Under the pieces are notes generated by a model, which saw only the letters and a list, made by a program, of their open reading frames with translations, ran no database searches and had not been told where the DNA came from. Position numbers and translations under genes: made by a program. From positions 1-13,824 of the forward strand of contig NW_020169387.1 in assembly GCF_000988165.1 (NCBI RefSeq): DNA of 13,824 nt, in the 5' to 3' direction. Below, one piece after another: positions 7,475-13,824 of the stretch. This stretch comes from Vairimorpha ceranae. Lineage: Eukaryota > Microsporidia > Nosematidae. Positions within the stretch are counted from its first letter, which is position 1. Every line of letters begins with the position of its first letter.

Positions 7475-7998
7475 TTAGACAATACTTTACATTTTTTGTA
7501 TTCAACCAATTTATTTTAGTAATTGTAATAAATAAAATTTTTTAACTTATTTAAAAGTATTTATTTATGGGGTATTCGCGAGAAATGCGCCCAGTGGCGC
7601 GGTACCCCCCTATAATGCTCACTGTTTTGCCGTTTGTTCCATCCGGTTCCTTAAAATAATAGTTGTTTTTATTGTATAAAGATTTATTTTTGTATTTCTT
7701 GCTCTCGCTACCTAAAATGTTTTCTTTTAGCATGACTCATGACAATTTTCTTATTTATAGTTTTTAAAGAAATATTTTAACCAATGAAAACTTAATAATA
7801 ATTGTTATAAAGAAAGGAACAATTATTATACTTAAAAAATTGTGACCAATGGTTTTGTCACAAATTGTCTTAAACAAATAGTTATTAAAAGATGCATGTG
7901 GTTATTGACAATAATACCACAATTTACTATTTTTAAAAAATTATGTTTTTTTGATAAAAATTTAATTTATTTTGGGTTGATAAAATTTTGTTTTTAGT
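7475..7998. other. upstream region of the 557-aa gene
   Basis: There is no convincing gene. A 60-codon minus-strand frame (7551-7733) has ordinary hydrophilic residues (EPDGTNGKTVSIIGGYRATG) but no known match, and overlaps a hairpin at 7569-7608. The rest is AT-rich, with GACAATTTTC/GTCACAAATT-type repeated phrases but no clear motif. Confidence 0.35.
7569..7608. repeat. nested GC-rich hairpin
   Basis: An outer stem GGGGTA (7569-7574) pairs with TACCCC (7603-7608). Inside it, GCGCC (7587-7591) pairs with GGCGC (7596-7600) around CAGT. It is a strong structure in otherwise very AT-rich DNA. It might be a degraded transposon end or a structured RNA; nothing in the sequence decides. Confidence 0.45.
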
Positions 7999-8003
7999 CC
8001 CCC
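7999..8003 (+). promoter_or_regulatory. CCC-like start-proximal signal of the 557-aa gene
   Basis: AGTCCCCCTTATA ends a few bases before the ATG; the five C's lie ten bases upstream of it. C-runs in this position are typical of microsporidian genes, which have very short 5' leaders, and support the chosen start. Confidence 0.5.
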
Positions 8004-8013
8004 TTATAGTTTA

Positions 8014-9687
8014 ATGAAACTGAAAATAATATGTTTGTTTTTTGCTTATTTAAAATCTAGTAAAAACATTTATGACAATTTATTGGACATTGTTAAACAG
8101 AAAATTGAAACTAAAGACTATTATTTAATTGATTCAGAGAAAAAATACTACTATTTTGATACCTGTATTACCCTTAAGGAAATTGTTTTTTGGGAATGTA
8201 AACTAAATGCATTTGATTTTCGCTATGCTTTTCCCGTGTTTGATAGGGTTAAGTATAATACAGCAGATGAAGCAATTCAAGCGATTTGTGATTATCATCT
8301 TTCAAAAAATTTTAATATTCCAAAGAAATTTCCGACTTTATGTAAGATGAGGTTTTTAGAATTTGAGCATGATATTCAGTCTAAGCTTGAGAATTTTTTT
8401 TATAATGGGGTTGAACCCGATTTTTTTGCTAGATTATATGATAGTAACAAACAAAAACAAATAAGAGAGCTTTGTTTATTTTTTTCTCGAAATAGAATGA
8501 TAGATCTTGACTTTTGCTTTTTTTCAGAAGAAAATCTTTCTGAAGACACTATCCAATGCTTTGAAGAAGAAAACAAGATGAAAATTTTTTTTCCTGTAAA
8601 AGTAAAAAATTTAGTGCTTTTTTTTAAAATTGACGTTAAAGATTTGTACACTGTAGAAGAACAATATACAAGTGAGTTAATAAAGTTACATAAAAATAAC
8701 AGTAATAATAATATTTGTACAGAGATATGCGCTTTAATTACTAGAATTTTTACATTTTCTGATTTTTTGTCATATTTTAAATTATTAAATGATGTAAACG
8801 ATAATCCTAGGAAAAGAAAATTTGGAAGAGAGTCATCATGTAATATTAAGAAGGAAATTTTTAATGTTAGATTTTTAGAAAAAGCTATATCTTTTGAAAA
8901 TTTAAGTACATTGTTTTGTTATTCTTATGATAATCACTTAGAGATTGAGGAAAATTGTCAGCGCATTTCTGAAGAATATCAAGATTGCATTGAAATTTTT
9001 AAATTATCTACGAAAGCTAAGGCCTTTGATTTTGCGCAATACAAAATTATTTTTAACAAATGTAAAAGTGAAAATCTGCTAAATCACCTGTTATATAAAA
9101 TCTGTGAAAGCCCAGGTTCTGGTTCTTATCTTATATTAATGCAAATTTTAGGCCATTATAAGATTTTAAACGTGAATGAAATTAATTTTTTTACGCGAAA
9201 TATATATGAGAATAGTAGAAAGCAAATAATTATTTTTCTGCGACTTTTTTTTACTAAAGAAAAACTTTCTAAGATTCATTTTATGATGACATCGGAGAGT
9301 GAAGAAGCTAATAATTTGTTATATACTCTTATTTACAAAGAAGCTGAGGAGTATTTTAGTATTTATGAAAAGAGTGATATTTTTAATATTGAGTTTTTTA
9401 ATGATATACGAAAGTTTTCTAATTTATATTTATGTCTGAATGAAATAACGTTATATGATTTTTATAGCATCTTAATTGGGAACTCACGATCTATAATTAC
9501 ATCGGGTGTGAAAACATTGTCACAATTATTTGAAAGTATAGCATTACTAACCAATTTAGACGTTAGATACAGCATAGGAGAAGAGCGTGTTTATTTTAAT
9601 AAATTAAAAGCTAAGAAGATGTTTCAAATATTAAATATTGACGAACCCGAGAATTTAGAAAATTACGTTGAAAGTTTAATTAAATGA
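8014..9687 (+). CDS. hypothetical protein, 557 aa (intact orphan gene)
   Basis: This is an uninterrupted frame of 557 codons from ATG (8014-8016) to TGA (9685-9687). Its length and lack of frameshifts set it apart from the broken genes around it. I do not recognise the family. The N-terminus, MKLKIICLFFAYLKSS, has only about nine hydrophobic residues and is at best a weak signal peptide. The rest is rich in Lys, Asn, Phe, Ile and Leu, looks mainly alpha-helical, and has scattered cysteines without a regular metal-binding spacing. RKRKFGR at residues 266-272 is a basic patch that could be a nuclear localisation signal. No enzyme motif, transmembrane segment or repeat is visible. An in-frame TAG seven bases upstream of the ATG and the C-run before it support this start. 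The gene is flanked by a decayed MULE on the left and begins a Helitron array 63 bp after its stop. It may be a lineage-specific microsporidian protein or cargo of a mobile element. Confidence 0.85.
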   Translation: MKLKIICLFFAYLKSSKNIYDNLLDIVKQKIETKDYYLIDSEKKYYYFDTCITLKEIVFWECKLNAFDFRYAFPVFDRVKYNTADEAIQAICDYHLSKNFNIPKKFPTLCKMRFLEFEHDIQSKLENFFYNGVEPDFFARLYDSNKQKQIRELCLFFSRNRMIDLDFCFFSEENLSEDTIQCFEEENKMKIFFPVKVKNLVLFFKIDVKDLYTVEEQYTSELIKLHKNNSNNNICTEICALITRIFTFSDFLSYFKLLNDVNDNPRKRKFGRESSCNIKKEIFNVRFLEKAISFENLSTLFCYSYDNHLEIEENCQRISEEYQDCIEIFKLSTKAKAFDFAQYKIIFNKCKSENLLNHLLYKICESPGSGSYLILMQILGHYKILNVNEINFFTRNIYENSRKQIIIFLRLFFTKEKLSKIHFMMTSESEEANNLLYTLIYKEAEEYFSIYEKSDIFNIEFFNDIRKFSNLYLCLNEITLYDFYSILIGNSRSIITSGVKTLSQLFESIALLTNLDVRYSIGEERVYFNKLKAKKMFQILNIDEPENLENYVESLIK

Positions 9688-9726
9688 TTTTAATTTATAA
9701 AACTAAAACTGTAGATTTTTATCTTG

Positions 9727-9750
9727 CCCTGAAGGGTAATAACAAACTTG
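9727..9750 (+). repeat. degenerate Helitron 3' terminus just after the 557-aa gene
   Basis: CCCT (9727-9730) pairs with AGGG (9733-9736). Ten bases later comes CTTG, one change from CTAG, directly followed by TCTATAT, the 5' end of the next Helitron. The layout matches the better-preserved ends at 10020-10050 and 10352-10382. It implies that a Helitron once ended here, which would place the 557-aa gene upstream inside that element or next to a truncated copy. Confidence 0.45.
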
Positions 9751-10050
9751 TCTATATTATAAAAAATGTAAATCAAAATATTTATTTATTTTTTAACCCT
9801 TCTTTTTAAAATTTGTAAAATATTTTTTTATAGGCGGTAACACTATGGCAAAGTTTTATTTATTTGTATCCTTTTTGTCGTATTTATAAACAAACTTTTA
9901 AGAATATAGACACAGTAAAAGTTAATTTGTAGTAAAATACTAAATTTATTAAAAAAAGAATTATTACAATGACATACTATACATTTTGAAAAAATTATAT
10001 AAACTAATATAATTCCGAAATCCCGTTTTAAACGGGATAGCGTCAGCTAG
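9751..10050 (+). mobile_element. non-autonomous Helitron, subfamily B, array copy 1
   Basis: This 300-bp copy begins TCTATATTATAAAAAATGTA and ends with the perfect hairpin ATCCCGTTT-T-AAACGGGAT (10020-10038), eight bases (AGCGTCAG) and CTAG (10047-10050). The first 80 bases match all other copies (ATCAAAATATTTATTTATTTTTTAACCCTTC region). The 3' half shares TTACAATGACATACTATACATTT with the copy at 10383, not with the copy at 10051. It has no ORF. The next copy's TC follows with no spacer. Confidence 0.75.
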
Positions 10051-10382
10051 TCTATATATATAAAAGTTTGAATCTGAATATTTATTTTTTTTTAACCTTT
10101 CTTTTATAAAAATTTTTAAAATTATTTTTATAAATAAAAGCAGCATAAGTGTGGGGTTTATTTTTCTAAGCACAGAACGATGTTTTGGTGCATTTTTCCT
10201 CGCTTTAATTTAGTTAAAATAAACTTATACAAGGTGTTCTATTTCAAATTTTAATTAATATATATAAAAAGCCATTTTTATTAAAAATAATGATTAATGC
10301 ATAAAGGTGCATTAAATTTAACAAAAGAAAAGAACACACATTATATTTGTGATCCCGTTGAAAACGGGATAGCGCAGGCTAG
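10051..10382 (+). mobile_element. non-autonomous Helitron, subfamily A, array copy 2
   Basis: This 332-bp copy starts TCTATATATATAAAAG directly after the CTAG of copy 1. It ends with ATCCCGTTG-A-AAACGGGAT-type hairpin (10352-10370), AGCGCAGG and CTAG (10379-10382). Its internal sequence matches the element at 5564-5911 along its length (AGCATAAGTGTGGGGTTTATTT, GGTGCATTTTTCCTCGC, TATATTTGTG before the hairpin). It has no ORF. Confidence 0.8.
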
Positions 10383-10698
10383 TCTATATGTATAAAAAGT
10401 TTGAATCAAAATATTTATTTATTTTTTAACCCTTCTCTATTAAAAATTTGTAAACTTAATTAATTTTATTGGATTAGTTATTTTATGTACAGCGCGATAC
10501 TTTTGTGATTTTCTTTAGTTTTATTTGTTTATTCGAACTGTAAAGAAATAGGTACGCAAATTTATCTATAGTAAAAGAAGGTAAATGTTGAGCTTTAGCA
10601 CAAAAAGAGTTGCTACAACGACATACTATACATTTAAAAAAGCAAATCAAGGAACATCAAATTCAAAATCATGCTTAAAACTGGATAGCACTAGCTAG
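10383..10698 (+). mobile_element. non-autonomous Helitron, subfamily B, array copy 3
   Basis: This 316-bp copy starts TCTATATGTATAAAAAG directly after the CTAG of copy 2. Its 3' half carries TGCTACAACGACATACTATACATTT, shared with copy 1. The terminal hairpin is decayed: ATCATGCTTAAAACTGGAT occupies the place of the 19-base palindrome and only the outer pairs remain. AGCACTAG and the final CTAG (10695-10698) are kept. Confidence 0.7.
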
Positions 10699-10775
10699 TC
10701 AATATATATAAAAAGTTTAAATTTGAACATTTATGCATATTTAGTACTTTTTTTAAAAAATTGTAAAAATCTGGG
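10699..10775 (+). mobile_element. truncated Helitron 5' end, array copy 4
   Basis: TCAATATATATAAAAAGTTT follows the CTAG of copy 3 without a spacer, and the likeness to other copies continues for about 75 bases (ATTTGTAAA-like stretch near 10758). After that the sequence diverges (CTGGGATAGGAGTGCATTC) and no hairpin or CTAG end is seen, so the copy is truncated. Confidence 0.55.
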
Positions 10776-10839
10776 ATAGGAGTGCATTCACCTCCTGGTC
10801 AAAAAAATTAAAAAATACTTAAAAATTTAATTAAAGGCA

Positions 10840-11310
10840 AAAAATTTTTCAGCAACATGGCTTTCTCTAAACATAAGATCTAATAGAATTTTCTTTACTG
10901 TTCTATATTCATTTCTTTTTTGGTTTTTATATAATATTTAAGCTTTTCTCTACATTTTAACGTGCTAAGTTTCAACACCAGATATCGGATCAACGAAATT
11001 ATACTTATGACAAACACTATTAGTAATGTATTAACTAAACTTTGCAAGACTGTTTAAGCTTTTAATTCATCAGAATATATAATATTTCCTGGAATCAAAA
11101 TCTCATTAATAATAGAAGGAATTACATCAACAGATCGAGATTCAACAATTGTCACATACTCCAAAGCTGACTTATATGATGCATTAACGATACAAAAACA
11201 CCAACGAGACGGGTACGGCCTTTCTTTGTGGCTTTTTACAGCACAGTTTATTTTTGTTTTATCTATCCGAGCGGAAATAACACTGGTCTTTCTACAAAAA
11301 TATACTTATT
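10840..11310 (-). pseudogene. ISXO2/IS1595-like transposase remnant, second subfamily
   Basis: Reading leftwards, one open stretch from about 11308 to a stop at 11054-11056 encodes RIDKTKINCAVKSHKERPYP (the first catalytic D is in this block), WCFCIVNASYKSALEYVTIV, ESRSVDVIPSIINEILIPG, and NIIYSDELKA with the second catalytic D. Further left, in other frames, come CHKYNFVDPISGVE, a stop, HVKM where HVES is expected, and REKLKYYIKTKK. The layout is that of an ISXO2-like DDE transposase, but the wording differs from the 1600-2080 copy (IINEILIPG and FVDPISGV against LIKRYILP and NFVDLND), so it is a separate lineage. No ATG is present; the frame above about 11310 is closed by a stop. The third catalytic residue is replaced. 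Confidence 0.75.
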
Positions 11311-12009
11311 TTATCAACAACAATATCCTGAATTTGCGTCATTGATCGTTTGCCTGTTTCATTATATTCTGAGATCTTATTAATTCTTATTTCGTGTGCA
11401 TAATTTAATTTATACTGCAATTTAAATAGTTTTTATTTACTTTAGAATTTATGATTCAAAAACCGGACCTAGTTGTTTTAGCTGCATGATAATGATCACA
11501 ACTATACAAAATACGGTGTTCGATTAAAAAATATAATATAGTATATTTTATCTTAAAAGATTATTGTTTATATTAAACAGTAAAAGATTTCAAGTTTCTA
11601 AAATATAACAATAAACTAAGTTAAAATTTAATAAAATCGTAATTTTTTATTCTACTAATTAATATTATAAAAATCAATTTGTTAATTATTTAATTACAGA
11701 AAGGCAAAATCATCAAAATATTTACTTCCTCTAGTTTTTTTTCAAAAACAAATCTAGTCTCACTTCTCTATCAACATAGACTCGCTTTCTTTCAAGTCTC
11801 ATGTTTAACTTATCTTGTAGAAAAGATTTTATTTTTAAAACGTCTTATATATTTTTTAATTACCTATTATCAAATTAAATTATTCTGTCTCAGTTTTTGT
11901 GCTGCTAATTCTAAATAAAACAATAATAGGTTAGCATTATTTTCAAAATTATCAAAGTTTTCGGGGGGGGGGGCATTATTGGTAGAAACGCATTCTGTAT
12001 GTATAACTT
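11311..12009. other. AT-rich interval between transposase remnants, with a G11 tract
   Basis: No supported gene is present. A minus-strand stretch at about 11735-11830 is open for 32 codons (DKLNMRLERKRVYVDREVRL) and could be transposase-derived, but I cannot name it. A run of 11 G's lies at 11963-11973. The interval may hold the unrecognisable middle of a single decayed element reaching from 12400 to 10840. Confidence 0.35.
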
Positions 12010-12400
12010 ATAAATTTGCAGCCAATCCCAAGGTCTGATTTGTATATGCCATAGGATTAAGATGCTTCATTCTTGCGTTACGCAAAATTCTAGCAATCTG
12101 ATCAAACAACCCCAACGCCTTAAAAATATTACTATTTACTCCTCATAAGTGAAAAACCAACATTTCTAGGTTCTTGGACCCAGTATTTGTTTGCTCTTTT
12201 ATGTTTCCTTTTATCGGTTTACGAACAGCCAACTCTATTTCTGGAAGAAGATTATGACAAGATGCAACACTAAATGAATCAATATTTAAAGCATAATTGA
12301 AAGTGAAAAAACCAGACGCCGAACACGCCTTATTTATACATCTACATCGATAATTTCGCGGTTAATCCATTTTTTTTTCATAAACATATTTATTTTTACC
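12010..12400 (-). pseudogene. FLYWCH-like zinc-finger remnant of a transposase
   Basis: Reading leftwards, a frame at about 12360-12150 gives CRCINKACSASGFFTFNYAL, then DSFSVASCHNLLPEIELAVR and NIKEQTNTGSKNLEML before a TGA. CxC followed four residues later by a Cys, then a Cys-His near DSFSVASCHN, matches the WRC...C...H pattern of FLYWCH-type fingers, with the Trp lost. After the stop, a shifted frame continues ARILRNARMKHLNPMAY, a plausible linker to a transposase core. It could be the N-terminus of the ISXO2-like remnant to its left or of a separate MULE. It is inactive. Confidence 0.45.
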
Positions 12401-12409
12401 AATAATTTG

Positions 12410-13034
12410 AACCATTCTTTCCTGGCTTTTCTTAATAATTCTCATTATAAGGATTAAAAAATAAAAAAAACTTTTTTTTAGTCATAAAAATTGAAATTTT
12501 TAACTAGATATTCCAAAATTGTTCATTTTTAGTCAAGTTTCATTTAAACAATTTGTCAAAAAATTCTATTAAATAATTTCTTCAAGTTCAGAAAATGTTA
12601 TTTAAGGGTAAAAAAATAAAAAAACGAGATGCATAAGCCCCTGCCCGAGGGGCGTATGGCACCCTGACTTAGATTTATTTACAGACTAAAAAAAGCTATT
12701 AAATTGAATATTTTAAAATATTTTTTTGTTTTTATTTTTCTGGGGTTAAATTGTTTTTAAAAAAATTGAGTATTTTAGTCCATAACCGCTTTTACTAGTT
12801 TATTGTTGAAAATGTAGCATTTACAGTACAATTTGCATTAAGACATCTTAAATAAGTTGCACAAATATTTCCTTTCTCGTATATCCAAATTTTTAATTAT
12901 TTAATAACTTGTATTTTATTATTTTCTAAAAGCATATCAAAAATAAAATTTCAGCTTAAAATTTTTTAAAAAAATTAGGTTTTCGAGGCATCACACTAGA
13001 ATATATCTTAAAAAAGAGTGTTTAATTAAAAAAT
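12410..13034. other. AT-rich intergenic region
   Basis: Apart from the hairpin at 12632-12658 I see nothing that can be supported. The sequence is long A and T runs; a lone CTGGGGTTAAA at about 12740 has no partner. Confidence 0.4.
12632..12658. repeat. isolated strong GC-rich hairpin
   Basis: GCCCCT (12637-12642) pairs with AGGGGC (12648-12653) around GCCCG, and after one base on each side CATA (12632-12635) pairs with TATG (12655-12658). That is ten pairs in 27 bases within DNA that is nearly all A and T. It does not end in a Helitron-type CTRR followed by T. It could be a structured RNA element, a factor-independent terminator-like stem or a relic of a transposon end. Confidence 0.5.
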
Positions 13035-13824
13035 TTAATATTGTAAAAATTTCATATAGAGGTTGTCAACAATTTCTGCATTTTCAGTATAGAATTTTAA
13101 ATCTGCATGCATGTATTTAAATTGTTTTTTTAAACATCCAAGATACCTCATTAATTCATCTCCCTTCTTAAGATCAAAATTCAGATCTTTGTAAATTATT
13201 TTTTCTACTAAAATAATCATTTCTAAAAAACTTAAATCCGAAAATAAAGTTGAAAATTTATATTTTTGATATTTAAACCTATCGTCAAAATAAGACTGTT
13301 CAATCAACTTTTCAAATTCAATAAATTTGCAATCATTGATAAAGGTAAAAACTTGCATTGTAAAATTAAGAACTTTTACTATCACAATATAACCATGCTG
13401 TGATATTCGTTGATACCTAAGTTGTTTAAAAATATTTGAAATACAATCAATAATGCGTATATTCACTTCGTGGATTCTAATGTGAAACTCAAAATCTATT
13501 GTTCCAAAATCTAACTCAACCTCATTTGGAATATTAAAAGTATCTAAAATGTAAATATTGCTAAATTCAGGCTTTTTTTTTGCTTCCATTAAATCTTCAA
13601 GCTTTTTTTCAAGTTTGCTAAATAAGTTTTCAAGTTCTTGCTCGTCGTTATCGTGCAAAATTGTATTATAAGGTGCTGCTAAAAATGAATGATTACAACT
13701 AGGACAATTTATAAAAATGAGCTTTTTAAAGACATCATCTGTATTTGTATTGGCAATAATAGCGTATGAACTTACGACATTACCATTATTATTTTTTAAA
13801 GTTTCAAGAAAATTTAAATCTACA
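13035..13824 (-). CDS. hypothetical protein, 5' end beyond the window (at least 262 aa)
   Basis: The frame is open from the right edge of the window to the stop at 13035-13037, 262 full codons, with no in-frame ATG near the edge, so the true start lies outside. A TTG at 13656-13658 might be taken for a start but is an ordinary Leu codon: the frame is open and sensible upstream of it. The extra 55 residues contain FINCPSCNHSF, with a single Cys-x2-Cys at visible residues 39-42, which could be half of a zinc knuckle completed further upstream. Residues about 60-83 (ELENLFSKLEKKLEDLMEAK) form a short coiled coil with leucines at heptad-like spacing. The rest is helical and rich in Ile, Lys, Phe and Glu. 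I do not recognise the family and see no catalytic motif. Being intact, it is probably a cellular gene. Confidence 0.75.
   Translation of the reverse strand, partial: VDLNFLETLKNNNGNVVSSYAIIANTNTDDVFKKLIFINCPSCNHSFLAAPYNTILHDNDEQELENLFSKLEKKLEDLMEAKKKPEFSNIYILDTFNIPNEVELDFGTIDFEFHIRIHEVNIRIIDCISNIFKQLRYQRISQHGYIVIVKVLNFTMQVFTFINDCKFIEFEKLIEQSYFDDRFKYQKYKFSTLFSDLSFLEMIILVEKIIYKDLNFDLKKGDELMRYLGCLKKQFKYMHADLKFYTENAEIVDNLYMKFLQY

Noticed and set aside
7551..7733. 60-codon minus-strand ORF
   Set aside because: It has an ATG but overlaps a strong hairpin, shows no family motif and is short enough to be chance.
8400..8651. 83-codon minus-strand frame
   Set aside because: It lies wholly inside the intact 557-aa gene on the other strand and reflects its codon composition.
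9727..10775. CRISPR array
   Set aside because: The repeated units are about 300 bp with related bodies, not short repeats with unique spacers, and the context is eukaryotic.
12632..12665. The 12632 hairpin as another Helitron 3' end
   Set aside because: CTGA follows the stem at a plausible distance, but the next base is C, not T, and no Helitron 5' or body sequence lies on either side.
13035..13658. Start of the right-edge gene at 13658
   Set aside because: The codon is TTG, and the frame is open and protein-like for a further 55 codons to the window end.

Overview
This AT-rich window reads as a transposon graveyard from a compact eukaryotic genome, most likely a microsporidian. That assignment is inference. 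It rests on strong A+T bias, an intron-free 557-codon gene with a run of five C's ten bases before its ATG (the CCC-like start signal described for microsporidia), very short flanks, and the mix of mobile elements: IS1595/ISXO2 (Merlin)-like, FLYWCH-MULE, Helitron and gypsy-type integrase. The genus cannot be decided. Only two reading frames look intact: one complete orphan gene (8014-9687, +) and one orphan cut by the right edge (13035-13824, -). Everything else recognisable is broken.

Left part (1-3060). A Tc1/mariner-like inverted-repeat end may lie at the extreme left. It is followed by a doubtful small ORF, about 1 kb without recognisable content, the C-terminal two thirds of an ISXO2-like transposase (about 1600-2080, -) and the N-terminal zinc-ribbon part of another ISXO2-like transposase (2748-3050, +).

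Middle (3060-5911). A gypsy-type integrase pseudogene (about 3390-4660, +) sits between perfect 21-bp inverted repeats at 3063-3083 and 4937-4957. This layout fits a Ginger-like DNA transposon better than an LTR element. Just right of it is the C-terminal end of a Helitron RepHel/Pif1-type helicase (about 4970-5430, +), followed by a Helitron 3' end (hairpin, then CTAG, then T at 5563/5564). Joined to that end, with no spacer, is a non-autonomous Helitron (5564-5911).

Centre (5912-9750). A decayed FLYWCH-MULE transposase lies on the minus strand (about 6000-7337). A second copy of the TIR seen on the integrase element follows (about 7388-7474), then the intact 557-aa gene.

Right (9727-13824). 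A head-to-tail array of short non-autonomous Helitrons begins 63 bp after the gene's stop codon. Each 3' CTAG is fused directly to the 5' TC of the next copy, and two subfamilies alternate. Further right are minus-strand remnants of another ISXO2-like transposase (about 10840-11310) and a FLYWCH-like zinc finger (about 12010-12400), a strong isolated GC-rich hairpin (12632-12658), and the partial orphan gene.

The genes do not form a pathway. The clearest biology is of mobile elements: Helitrons apparently copied as concatemers, nested insertions, and the possibility that the 557-aa gene lies inside a Helitron.
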